DNA from: Torreya grandis
Lineage: Eukaryota; Streptophyta; Pinopsida; Cupressales; Taxaceae
Direction: 5' to 3'
DNA: 64,000 nucleotides
NCBI GenBank assembly: GCA_037957365.1
Contig: JARHVA010005493.1
Location: 620,501-684,500 of the forward strand
Shown: positions 1-12,200 of the stretch, piece by piece
Numbering within the stretch: the stretch's first letter is position 1
Layout: each line of letters opens with the position of its first letter
Notes under the pieces: generated by a model
Database searches by the model: none
Seen by the model: only the letters and a program-made list of their open reading frames with translations
What the model was told of the DNA's origin: nothing
Translations under genes and position numbers: made by a program

Positions 1-195
1 GTTATTTTCTTCCTCTAACCATAGGGGGTTATCTTTATGTTGTTTTTCAGATTGAGAGCTTGATTGTTTGCAGTTCTTGCATTAAAATCTCCAATTATTA
101 CTATTTCTCCCATGTTACTAAAAACATCACTGTCTTTTTTTTAGAGCTGCAAATGGATCTTCACGATCTAGATTCCTTTTCTTGGTCAACCCAGT
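1..195 (-). mobile_element. Fragment of a non-LTR (LINE-type) retrotransposon endonuclease, cut by the window edge
   Basis: Read on the minus strand, this stretch gives DREDPFAAL, then after a short A-run frameshift SNMGEIVIIGDFNARTANNQ, then DNPLWLEEENN. The GDFNAR core is the Asp/Asn active-site motif of the endonuclease/exonuclease/phosphatase fold, and the spacing to the upstream DPFAAL and downstream DPLWL-type motifs matches LINE-encoded endonucleases as I know them. The frame is broken near 140, where a run of eight A on the coding strand seems to have gained or lost bases, and there is a stop upstream. It is therefore a decayed copy. The rest of the element would lie left of position 1. 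No RT sequence is visible inside the window to confirm it. Confidence 0.55.
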
Positions 196-529
196 TGCTT
201 GGACTCAAAGACCTAAGGATCCCCGCCCCCAAAAGAAAAGATTAGAGGGCAAGGCAGGGATGGGGTGGTGGTTTCAACTGCCCCTGTTCACTATATGTGC
301 CTTAGGGAGGGATTCACCAGCGAAGAAGTTGTCGATCCTAACCAGATGGTTTTTCCTTCCAAGGCCAACATCCAGACAGTCGTGGCAATCAAAAGCCAAA
401 GATGATATGGATGGCAAAATCCCTGACCCATCCCAAAAAAAACCTTTCCAGTGCATGGCCCATATCTCCATCCTTTAAAAGGCAATAATGGCTAGTGCGT
501 TGCATTAGCAAGAAAGTGGCAACCCACCA

Positions 530-1250
530 TAGCTACGCACATCTTGCCAAAAGGAGAGAGGAAGCGTTCAGGGGAGAAATTGTGAATGGAACCCCTGTAA
601 CCCCATGTTCGCAATGATTTGCACCCCAAGGAGCATCTTTCCTGCCAGATTCGAGTCCCAAAATCATCAAAGACTTGTTAAAAACCCTAGATCCATCTCC
701 AAAGTGACAAGGTTCTGCATAGTCATCTGAAAATTTGAGGGTCAACACTAGCTTATCGAACATGCAAATCCTAGAGTCCGAAAAGGAGGAAAAAACACCA
801 CTTGTCGCTGGAGGTAAAGGAGGAGGGATTGCAGAAGAAGGGACAAGAAGTGGAGGAAGAAAGGGCTCTGACCTAGCAAGCGGCTCCTGGCTAGAAGAAA
901 AAAACTCTAGCCCTAGCTCGATAGACACCCAAACCCTACGCCAAGGGGAAACCTTTGATCGGAGAATGTTATTTTTTTATATTACCAATGCCACATTCTT
1001 CTTGAGATCAATAGAAAGGTGTGAGTGCAACTCGAGTTCCCTTTCAGGGTCCATCGAACCTTCCATCTCACTAATCTGTTCAAGCATTTCTTCCAAAGCT
1101 TCCTCTAATGCCCATTCCAACCCCTCCTCTTCAACTTGCTCATCATCAAGCAAGTTCTCTGTCTCTTCTACCTGCAAAAACTCCAATCCCTGATCCTCTT
1201 TCCATACTCTGTCTTTGTACGCTCTGCTCTGCTCCATCGCTCTCTTCACA
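530..1250 (-). pseudogene. Coding-like minus-strand segment, unassigned
   Basis: Two consecutive stop-free minus-strand runs (1249-977, about 90 codons; 928-533, about 131 codons) have less AT-biased composition than the DNA on their left and right. The first is very acidic and rich in Glu and Leu (EEALEEMLEQISEMEG), as in a coiled coil. The second has a proline-rich patch (PPPLPPATSG). They lie upstream, in the same orientation, of the endonuclease fragment at the window start. They could therefore be ORF1 or the N-terminal part of that element. I recognise no domain. Confidence 0.3.
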
Positions 1251-2395
1251 TCCCAGTTCTATTTTTACTCAATTATTTTTATTAGACAACTAATTTAAGA
1301 TTTTCTTTTTGTTTTAGTTATTTGAAATATAAAAATTAAAGATGACAAATAAAATTAACAATAATAGTAATGTTATATACATAAAATAAATAATAATAAT
1401 AATTAATATTTTAAAATATTAATTAAATTATTATATTTTATATATCACATAAATTTATGTTGTTTATTCAAAATAAGAAAATAGTCAATAGTCGTAATCA
1501 TACTCAAGAATAATGTGAACATATTATTATATATCATATTTATGTTTATGAAGAACATCTAAATTAACATTTAATTCATTAAAATTTAAGTAGTCGATCT
1601 TGGTATTGGTATATGGATATGGGTATGGGATTCAAAAACATTGATACGGTAATTTTTTGGAGTCTTGGATACTTTTTGGATATGATTGTACAAAAATATA
1701 AATAATATTAAAAATATAGCCAAATAAACAAAACTAACCATATAATATGTATAAAACAAACAAAATAAGTTAAATAACCATAAAACATATTCATAATTGA
1801 TAATTCAATGTCAAATGTCATGATATCATTGGTCGAACTTAAATTAATCTTTGAACAAGTACATAGTGCAAATGTTACAATGTATGGACAAAAATCAAGA
1901 CAATTCAACTTAATCATTATATTTATATCGATCTTCAATAAACAATCCTCTTCTTTACAAGTTCCTTAAACTCTTTGGTGTGAAACAAGTAGTTGTAATG
2001 GGCATAAAATTAACAAAAAGGAGAAATTTCAGTCCTAAACATTTGAAAAAATGAAGGTGAGAGAGCCAATTTGCAATGAGGTAAAATTGTAATGAAAAGG
2101 AATTATATTATCCTTTTATTTTGATAAAAGGAATATAAAAGTTGCTTTTAAGGTTTATCTATATTTTATTTTATTTTTAATTATTTTTTGAAGTCTATAT
2201 TTGACTTTTTGTCAAGTGAATTTTGTGTGGATTTGGTCAAGTTATTGCAAGAGGATTGTAGATTCTCCCGCAATATCATGGCCTGGATCCAAGATTCGTA
2301 TCCGAAATATATCGCATGGGGTGAAGGATCTAGTAAGTAGATTAAAGATTTAAAACTAAAGCCAGGGAGGTTCAGGGACCAGTACCGAAACCTCA
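1251..2395. other. AT-rich intergenic sequence, nothing recognised
   Basis: The stretch is strongly AT-rich with short A/T runs around 1330-1460. No coding, RNA or repeat structure could be supported. Confidence 0.5.
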
Positions 2396-2399
2396 GGAA

Positions 2400-2712
2400 G
2401 GCCTTAAGCAAACAAATTTCCCCTATCAAAAAAATGTAAAATACGCTGCCATATTGGTGCTGTTGCCCATATCTTTGCTCCCTGAGGCATCGAAAACATG
2501 CACCTGCAAAACGACAGAAAACCCTCAATGAGAAGCCCTTTGCAGCCAGAGAGAATAACCCCTCTTTTTCGAGCAAAAAAGACTACTCTGCAGTAACAGA
2601 TTACCAAGGTACACAGCAAAAACCCTAGTCACGCTCTTGCAGGGGGACATGTTAGGATTGCCACGGAAGCTCGGAGAGCTCTCCATCAACATACTCATCG
2701 CTCTCAAATTAT
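2400..2712 (-). other. Short GC-richer, coding-like island on the minus strand, unassigned
   Basis: On the minus strand an ATG near 2692 opens a run reading MLMESSPSFRGNPNMSPC and onward for about 55 codons to a stop near 2525. Just beyond it, minus-strand sequence resembling a splice acceptor (TTTTGCAG followed by GTGCATG, around 2505) leads into another short open run. The island is less AT-rich than its surroundings, as real exons or recent gene fragments are in this window. I recognise no family, and both pieces are short. It could be a first exon, a captured gene fragment or chance. Confidence 0.2.
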
Positions 2713-4387
2713 TAATGGATGTGCCATGGAAATTTGTTTACAGTAATTTTGTTGATCATGGCTTATAATCAATGTTTAGGTTAAAAAGAGTGAGTGGATA
2801 TGGAGGTAATTTAAAAATTAGACAATTTAAAAGGTGTTTATTAAGGAAACAGCAACTCACCTGGCCAAGCAGTGAGGCCACAAGAAACACAACATACAGG
2901 ACTAAGCCTAGATATAACTTTTACAAACCAGCGGCAAACCCTAGCAGAAGAGTTTATTAAAGACACATCAAAATCCAAGCCATGAAGCTAAAATAGGACA
3001 TCATTGACGACTGCCTAAAACCAACCTAAACAAGTTCAAACAATCAGCCTCTAAAAGCTTAATTGATTTAGAAAAATCCTAAAAAGCAAGAGATCTCTTT
3101 AGCTTTAGACCCCGTGAACCTGGTCTGAGGCTTCTCCTTATACATTGATTGCCTCCTTTGCCTAATTTTATCTTTCCAATGGCTAGTCTCTGTCTCCTTG
3201 GTTACGGAGCGAGCTCTATCAATCCTTGCTTATGGAGGTCCACTGTTTTGTTTACAAGGCAGTTTTCCTTATCTTGGAGACTACCATCTGATTGCTCACA
3301 CTGCCATTCCTTAAAGCCCGAATTGATATTTTTGAATCACTTTCAAGTACTATCATTTGCACTTTATTATTGCACTCTAAATATCCACCTTGGCTCTCAA
3401 TAAAAGAGCATGTGGTACTCTTAAATTTTGCCAGTAATTCCCACATATGGAAAAGCATGATGAAAGCTAGGGACATAATTTAGAAGCAACTCACCTGGAT
3501 TCTGGGTAACGAAAACTGAGTTCTATTTTGGGAGGACTCTTGGAAACCTGCTCCACTTTTGGATTGACTTCTGAATCATCAAACAAGAAGTAAAATCTCT
3601 TCACACGGGGGATTATAATATGTCTATGTTGGATAACACTTGAAAGAGGGCATTGAGGATGGATGAAGATTCATATGGAGTCTTAGACGTGACCAAGAGT
3701 CTGCCATTTCTAATGTTGTTCCATTTCCCCTGAGCTAGCCAATCACCATGCTTGCACCCCAGTTTACGACCTTTCTGAGCGTTATTACAATAGTTTGGCT
3801 GATGATATGTAGTGCTTAAGTAGTAGAATTGATTATATTGCATGGATACACTGACCAACATATGCATAATGTAACACGAGTGACAAATATTGGACTTGGT
3901 GATCAAATTCAATTGAGCTTGTATCATGACTTTGGAAAACCATCTTGAAGACCTGGAAGCACATTCTCGTGTATAAAACTAGCTGTTGCATAACATGAAT
4001 GAGGACATGGTGAGTCTCCAAGTCCATTGGTTGGGACTTGCAAAGAGAGGAGATGAAACAATTGAAGGTTGCAATGTTACAGCAGATCAAAAATAGGAGA
4101 GCAAAGATTAAAGACTGCATTAACACAACCTTTTTTGAATATCTACTGATCCAATCCTATGCACATCAAGGCATTATTTCGGAAGCACATTCAAGCACTG
4201 ACCAAATTAATGTGATTTATGGTCTCATTGTTGGAGCCAACAATGGTTGGTTATCGTAATAGTTACATGGATATATAATTTTTTCAACAACAATACTGAT
4301 GGCTTCCTTTTTAAAACCTTTCCTTGAAAGGAATCTCTCTTTTAGAGGTAGTGGTGTAAGAGTTTTTTAATATATGGATGACAGTTC
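2713..4387. other. Intergenic sequence, nothing recognised
   Basis: Several short open frames occur on both strands here, but none has a recognisable motif or a composition different from background. Confidence 0.4.
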
Positions 4388-5336
4388 TTCAATTCCCAAT
4401 ACGAGTCTCCATCCTTCTAACAATGTAAATGTCACTTTGTAGATAAAATATTTTTTTTAATCTTTTTTCTTATCAGGAAAAAAGATCTCTCTTCGATCTC
4501 CTAAGTTACGAGATGAGTTTTTTTACCACTAACCAAAGGTGTGATCTTCTTTCATTTTTTTGTTATTCGACCTTTCTTCTTAGTCACTACACACCTTCAA
4601 CTATCTACCATGATCTCCAAAGTTAAAGAAAGTCTTGAACCCAAAAGTAAGATTGAGAACTGCCTGCTTATGTAATATTTTAAGGTCCTTTTCAGTTTTC
4701 CCTACAGCCATTGTCACTTTTTTATGAGGTTCCTTATGAATTCTCTTTAAGTCTTATGGGTTTCACTCCTATTCTTATCAGAGGCCTTGATAGGTTGAAT
4801 ATTCACTGAGAGGTGTAAGGTTGTATGCTAAATAGTTAGGTGTTAACTACAACATTCAACCATTATCACTTTCTCGTTAGGTCCTTTCTTATGTGAATTT
4901 CATATAAATATTTTGGTTCTCACTCCTGTCCTTATTAGGAGTCTTAATAGGTTGGATTCATATGCAGAGTACTATGGCTTCAATTCCCAATATGAGTTGC
5001 CATCCTTTTAAGAATGTGAATGTCACTTTGAATATAATATAATTTTTTTCTCATCAAGAAAAAAGATCACTTTTCGACCTAAGTTACGAGATGAGTTTTT
5101 TACTGATAACCAAAGTGTTATCTTCTCTCATTTTTTTGGTTTCGAGCTTTCTTCTTAGTCATGACACACCTTCAATTATCTACCATGATCTCCAAAGTTA
5201 AACAAGTCTTGAACCGAAAAGTAAGATTGAGAACTGCCTGCTTATGTAAATATTTTTAGGTCTTTTCCCCTACCCCCATTGTGAAGGTCTTATGTGTCTC
5301 ACTCCTATCCTTATTACGGGCCTTAATAGGTTGATT
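4388..5336 (+). repeat. Diverged direct repeat, two main copies and one fragment
   Basis: The block 4388-4800 recurs in the same orientation at 4978-5336. Shared landmarks in the same order include CTTCAATTCCCAATA, AAGTTACGAGATGAGTTTTT, ATCTACCATGATCTCCAAAG and GATTGAGAACTGCCTGC. A third fragment at about 4919-4957 repeats only the terminal part (CACTCCTGTCCTTATTAGGA). The copies differ by many substitutions and small indels, so the duplication is not recent. No coding potential is seen. It may be a duplicated retroelement end. Confidence 0.75.
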
Positions 5337-5454
5337 CTGAAATAAATGAGGATGTACTACAACAAGTTTATCCTTTAATCTTGTTAATATTTTGCTCTCC
5401 ATAATAGAATGCAAACTCTGCTCACTACAATGAACTCTTATTCATGGTGACCTA

Positions 5455-5835
5455 CATTTCGAGGACAGGGGGATAGGGGATGGGGTTTCCGGGACAGCAA
5501 AAAAATCCCAAACTTTGGGGACGGGGGGATGGCTATTAAAATAATATGAAAAAATTAGTTTTTAAATATTTTAACTTTATTCAATAAAATTCAGAGGTTT
5601 GAACTTTATTAAATATTTTTCAAGCTACTTTCGGGATTAGGGATCAATATTTTTGTAAAACTAATGACGCTTTTTTTTTTGTTGGGGGGTGGGGGGGGAT
5701 GGGCCAGTGAAAGTGTTAGAAAAATGTACAAATAGAATAAAATTTGGGGATGTCCCCTCCAAGTCCCCAAGCCCCAGAAAACGTCTGGGACATTACCAAA
5801 ATATAGGAGACGCTTCCCCGTTTCACACTGATCTT
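5455..5835. repeat. G-rich block with G-quadruplex potential
   Basis: Four G-tracts of three or more occur within 5468-5493 (GGGGG, GGGG, GGGG, GGG with loops ATA, AT and TTTCC), and another dense cluster sits at 5684-5703. The far end of the block (about 5750-5820) carries C-rich counterparts such as GTCCCC and GCCCC, so the block has weak foldback character. It lies about 150-500 bases before the first recognised exon of the DUF863-like gene. It may be a small repeat element or part of the 5' region of that gene. Confidence 0.5.
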
Positions 5836-6029
5836 GTTGGAATGTGGTTGCCATTTTTTCTCTTTTTCTTTTCACATTCATCTTTTCTATTGGAAATATA
5901 TGAAATTCAATATTTCCATTGTTGTGCCTGTTGTTTTGGAAATTGGTGTCTCTAAATTATTGTAGTTTATATCTGCAGACTATTAGAACTTTCCATAATG
6001 TTCCATCCTTGGAAAGCAGGAGCAACAGA

Positions 6030-6209
6030 ATGATCCTTAAAGAGGTATCTTCCAATTACCCCACCACCTCTCACACCAACATTAACAACAGTTGCAGCAA
6101 AGTTGTGCATGCTTTTGGCCTGAGGCATTTCCTGCAGAATCTCTCCGAGGATAAAGTGGAACAAATCAGGAAAACCATGATAAGGCATGAGGAGATGTTT
6201 AAGGAACAG
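6030..6209 (+). CDS. DUF863-like gene, first recognised coding exon
   Basis: The acceptor (TATATCTGCAG) ends at 5978, so the exon runs 5979-6209, and GT at 6210-6211 is the donor after codon CAG. The first in-frame ATG in the exon is at 6030 and gives MILKEVSSNY. The 17 codons between 5979 and 6029 are also open, so translation could begin in an undetected upstream exon; family members usually have a conserved MRDLNED-type segment before this point, which I do not find. The last 13 codons encode the conserved KTMIRHEEMFKEQ. The exon is 60 codons from the ATG and phase 0 at its 3' end. Confidence 0.75.
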
Positions 6210-9200
6210 GTCTGCAAACTTTTTTCCTTTGAAATGTAATTTGTCTGTAGTGTATATTTGACATAACGTAAGTCTTTAAGTGTCCTTTGACATAACATAA
6301 CTTATAGAGTCATGCTTCAACATATGGTGTTTCAAATTTCTCATAAGAGATAGCTTTCAATGTTGTCACACGACATAGAGTAAGTGTTCTTGTTTCACTA
6401 CATAGTTCCATCAGGGTGAAATGGTGATCAGTGCTGAGAAATTATAATAGAAGGTAACATGAGAAGTACTATATATATATACATATGTGGGTAGGTTGTA
6501 TTGTTTGTTAGAATAGCTAACATTTGGCTATTTTGCACAGTATCCATGCTTGTACTCCAGCATTTTCTTGGTGTGGCCGAAGAGTAAGAGTATTATTCTT
6601 ACTTGGCAAAAACTTGGCAGTTAAAAGTTAAAAGAAAAACATTAAAATTACAGCCAAAAACAGTTTCCTTCATCTTATGGAAAATATAGTTCCTAGTCTA
6701 TAGCCATAAAAACAAATATTAGAACATGTATTAAGCTAAATGATAATACCTATCAATAACATGGTGACCCTCATAAGCACTCAGACAGCAATATGTATAC
6801 AATTGAAAATTTTAAATTTCAAATTCCAACTGTTCATAAAGATTTTGTGAATGCCATAGTTTACATTTGCACTCTATAGAATCTGGAGTATAACTGATGA
6901 GGAAAAAGTACATGACAAAAATATGTAATGTAAAAACAAAATGTATGTGGCTACACCTAATAAACCCGAACTATTGTTATTGTTGGACTTGTAAGTGGAA
7001 GGTCTAATGCCCCATCCAACAATGCAAATTTCTCATTGATTAATATGGCGTTGATTGTTTAGTTTGAAGTAGCTTGTCAGCTACTTTAATAGCCTAATTT
7101 AACATGTGCAGGTAGGCAGGCTATGGTACTTCATTCATCGTTGCTCACTTCACTTCCTCTCCTTGCCGGTTGAGCCCTTATATTGTTGGTTGAGTCCTCA
7201 ATGTCAACCTAAACCTCAAGGTTTTAGTTCGCTGTTGATGTAATGACCTTGCATGATTGAATGTACAAATGGGTTAGATTAGTGTTTAGGGAGCGGTCAT
7301 TCATGCACTCTTTAGGATAGTATGATACAGATTCTGTCTAGATAGCTGTTGCAGATCATTATTTAAAATGAAACATTTGGCAGGATAGATTTCAATGGGG
7401 TTCTGAAAGTAGGCTTAAGTTATTTCACATGATTTTCAAATTTGACATCTCAACAAAGATGAAGAGTAAGGTTACAACTCATACTTGGAAAGAAGCCAGG
7501 AAAACATTTGGTAGATAATAAAATGAAAAATATTTCTATAGAAAAACATTTCTCATTCCATAAGAAATGCACCCGATGTACATCAAAATGAATACAAATA
7601 ATGAATTAATTGGGAAACATCACTCTAATAAAGTGCACTTCATCAATATAAAGTTATTTTCATATTTAATAAATGTTAGACTATTCATTTTGATGTCTAT
7701 GAAGCATAGTTAGGCAACTCAGGTTGAAGAATAACTCGGGAAGCTGAAGAGTAAACTAATAATAATTGAGGTGGAACTTCGCAAAAGCCTCAGCAAAGAG
7801 TTTTCTTGTTTTTTCCGAGAATACAGTCAAGCTTGCGAGAACTAGGCCACTTGGGAAGAGTATTGTAGCTATGCTATTATGGTTGTCTGTGCAGTATCTG
7901 TAACTGGTCATAGGAAACTTGATCGAAAATTATCTCATTTTATCTAACATAGGTGGAGATTCAAAGCGCTAGAAACAATGCTGATTGATGATGCATGATG
8001 TGAAAAATTTAGGGGCAATTGAATTTGGATGCCTGATACCTTTGATGAACTGACTGAATATTGGAAAGCAACAGTTTACAACACCCTCGTCCTCAAATAA
8101 GTTGGAGATGTGAAAGCACTCTTGATAGAGATACAAACAAACCATTACACAGAAAAAGACACACACCTACTATTCAAAACGGCTACAGAACTTGAAGAAG
8201 GAATGAGGTAGAGAAGAGGCTGGAATATTTACATGTTTTAAAGTTCTGTTTTTTTGGGGAAAAAAAAAGCATCTTATATTACACCAAGAAACATGAGACC
8301 TATGTTAGGTGAACATCTGAATCACATGGAGAATCAAAGTTTTAACCTATGAAGCCTAGAAAAGCTAGCATCTTGGATTTTTATCCTAGAGGAAAGAGTG
8401 AACTTCATTCTGAAACAATGAACTCTGGCTTTAAGATGCGTGACTAGATCTCTTTTAAAAGCATTCAGCTATTCTAAGAAGAGTGGGCAATTACCCTTCG
8501 AAAAAGTTTACCTACATCTTGTTTTCCAAAGAAAATCAATATCCGACAGCCCTCATGTATGCCATAACTCTTTGTACATCTTTTATCATACAAGTATCCT
8601 CTAAAAGAGGACCCCAACAAGAGAGGGGTGATGAATAAATAATTGAATTCTGCTTGCAGCCAAGCCAAAAAGATCTTGGTGGCTGGATATTTTCAGGAAA
8701 CATTTCCTATGGACTCTTCTTTTCTCTCCCACATCAAACACAAATATTGGCTTGTTTTGCCTGCCGAGCCTTTGTGAAGTGTTAGCAACCCCAGAACTCT
8801 GCGTTTAAAGGATTTTTTTGATTTCCAAAGATCCAACATCTTGTTTTCTGTGTATTTTCAAAGTGACAGATTCCTCATCCTTGGTTCATATGTGGTGCAA
8901 TCGACAATGTATGTTGGGGTTGAAGTTTGAAGAGAACATCAGTGAGGATCAAGCCTTCAAGGACAATTTGTGAAATAAAAATAGGTGCATCGAGGATCAC
9001 CCTTAAATAACTGGCTGCAGAAAGGCGTATGAAAATTTATTTTCGTGCATAATCATATGATCTTATTGGATTGCTGCAGGTTCTACATAGATCCAGTGGT
9101 ATTGTTTTTGAATCAAGAATACCTAGTGGCATTAATAATATAAACTGAACAACAGCTCCTTGCTAACTAGTCATTCGAAATCACCGGATTTATCCCTCTA

Positions 9201-12200
9201 AGAAGAATAAAGATATTTCTTAATGGAAAAGGACAAACTAAAACTTTTTACAAATTCCCTTGCTTATAACTCCCCTTTTCCCAATTGCATACGTACATTG
9301 GTGACATTTCTAGTTGACCCTCTCAAAAGTTCTCTGTTCAAAACTCTAATGTATGTGTTATAAAAATCTTGTGTAAATTGTAATTATTAAAGCTACAAAG
9401 TGCTTGTTGAACATTTTGATAGGAGATTAGATGGCATCAAGAGTTAGCTTCTTATAATAGAGAAGCGTTTACAACTTATAGAGAGATTGCTTTAAATCCA
9501 TCAACATATTAATCCTACAGAAATGAAGGTGTTGCTTGACTAATCAGTCAAGCAAGGTAGACCCTGGATGGTAAATTAACATGGAGAATTCAACAAAGGA
9601 GGGAGCTCGTCGTTGTATCACTTCAAGTCAGAGGCACCCGATGTACTAATAATTTTGAGGTTTCAAACTTTCAACATCTCTCATGCAAGGAATCTGAAGG
9701 ATATACAAGTGCTTGTGTATAGAATGCACTGACACAATGCTAAGGTGAAGCATCACCTGGACAAGCGGACTATCAAATGGAGAGCCTGCAACATCAGTTA
9801 ACTGGCTGCTATCAGACCTTGCTTTCCAATTGCCAAGCTCTTTGCATCATTAGGTTAATAATGGTTCCGCTTTGAATTCTTTTTGGTTGCTAACTAAATT
9901 TTTATTGTTCCCTTATAATGTACCCATCGAAAACTATCTTCGGAAGGTGTAATAGTTTATTAGCTTGGATGCTATGGGGGATATATCGTAATCTATTTTT
10001 TGGTTTTCCGAGATGAGCTTTATTATGATTTTTCACAGAGCATCCTTTTCATATTACTACTGTTACGGTGAACATTAAGGTTGAATTTGTCTATGACTAT
10101 GGTTCTTGGCACTCTCTTTTGTTAAAACAGGATGTATAAATGTGTGATGGCATTTTTCTCCCAATATTAATGTAATGTATAGATTTATTTGGAATAAAAA
10201 AGATTGGGCTAGTCACATGGATTTTGCTAAAAAGATTTAAATTGTTGTTTTTGGCAGTTTCTTCGAGGTAGCAAATCAGATACAAGTTCCGAAGAATAAT
10301 TTTTAAATCACTGCCAGAAGCAAGCCCCATGTTGTGAGCTTTATAGAAAAACATGGCATTCAGTATTGCAAGCTTCAATATCACTTGTTTCTGACAAAAT
10401 TTCACTTTGCAGACAGTTGAAAAGCAACAAGTATCATCACCGCAATATATTTGACCATTAGTACAAGCACAAACCAAAAGAAGGGAAAGGGGACTATTTG
10501 TTTGAATCTTTATAAGCACCGGTGAAGTTTTTTGGCTAACAAAAATTCATTGAGCTGCAAGTCTGCATCACTTTTAAGGAGTCAGATGTGCAACGATGAT
10601 AGAGCAATCACAATGATTTAACTTTAGAAGTTCAGGGCAGTAGAAGTTCCTAATGAAGTGTTAAATAACATATCAGAGGAGGCAGGTTATAGAAGAGGTA
10701 TGATTGAACTATTAACTATAGGTTTGCAGGCTCAGCAACTTTGTGGAAATTTGCTGCAGAACACAATTTCTCTTATAGCAACATTTTTTTGTTAAGATTT
10801 GTTTTGGCAAGCACATGTTTGAAAAAATGTCAAAAGAATATTTTTTTAACCAATGGTTATGGGCAACAATATGAAGAGATACTAGGAAAAGGTACTCCCA
10901 CAGTGGATGACAAATGATCAAGCGCTAAGAAAAGTTAAGGGAACTAAATAAGTCTTTTGTCCCAAAGATTAACCTAGAGGAGACGATGTCTGAGTTGATA
11001 TTCAAGACGGAACTGTGGAATTATTTGGAAGATCCAAAGGAATTCTTGGTTTATGCAAAGACAATAAAGAGGTTTCATTACACGAAGTATTTTTTTTGCT
11101 TATGTATGGAGCTGCAAAATGGTGTTCTACCAAGTGAAGACAATCACATATTGGATCATGGGAAAAATTTGAAACTCTTTTTGGAAAGATGGAAAACGGA
11201 AGTGGGACAAGTGAGAGTTCCACAAAATGAAGTACTGAAACTACAGCTGAAAAGTAAGAATTGGCAACAAACAGAGGATGGAAGGCGTTACAATAGGATA
11301 AATGAATTGAACGATACAGGATATGGGAGCCTGAAAGGAATATAATGACAAACTATAAAATATGCAATTCACAACATCAAATCAAGAAAGGAGTGTTGAA
11401 ATTATAAAATCTCAAAGCTTAAATACTCTCATCAACAAAATTGCAGCCTTGAGGTAAAGACAGCTCTTTGAGAGAAAAGGTTATTTGGATGGAAGCAATG
11501 ATGAGGGGTACAGCTGACAAAGGCAATAAAACAGAGGATCTACAAGCAAAATATAAGTAAAACATCAAATAGTTTAAAAAATTGATGTTGAGATATACTG
11601 AAAAAGGAATGGCAAACTTGAAAAGGCAAAGACCATCAACGAGCATAACAAGAAGATGGAAGTGATAAAGGAGGAAGATGAACTATCAAAATTAAGGCAT
11701 CATAATCAAGCCCTTTTGAAAGCATAGAAAACCTAAAACAAGAAAAGGGAAAACAAAAAAATGTGAGAGATGGCATTGCCAAAATTGCTATAGATGAAAG
11801 TTGAAACCATATAGAATGTTAAAATTTGTGAAGAAAATGATATGAGCAGTTTTAAGGAGACCAAGTACATTAGTATAAGATTGTTGGGTAAAATGGGTTA
11901 CGAATGTCAATGGCTAGGAAAGAATGAACAAGTTACTACAATTCTAATTGAGGTGAAGACAAGACTAAAGAATACAGGTATTGGTTTTATTCATGAAGTT
12001 CAGGAAGAAGACAAACAAACTGCAGGATAGGGAATCAGTAAAGTCTGGGCCACATTAACGTCCTCATTATCATGGAAGACAACAATCAGTGCAGGAGAAT
12101 GTGCATCAAAACCTGGTTATTATCATGAAAATTGGCATTTAGGATGCCAAGTCAAAATTGGCACTCACATAATAGAACAAATGGAAAATGAATGAATGCA

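Noticed and set aside
735..1193. 152-codon + strand open frame near the window start
   Set aside because: It is the complement of the two minus-strand coding-like pieces, which make better sense with the endonuclease fragment on that strand. The Ser-rich product is typical of a shadow of Glu-rich coding sequence.
2181..2576. 131-codon minus-strand open frame continuing the island at 2400-2712
   Set aside because: Its downstream half runs through AT-rich sequence with no change in composition from intergenic DNA, and no motif was found.
10097..10519. 140-codon minus-strand open frame in intron 1
   Set aside because: No motif, no composition shift, and opposite to the host gene. It is consistent with chance in a 7.7-kb intron.
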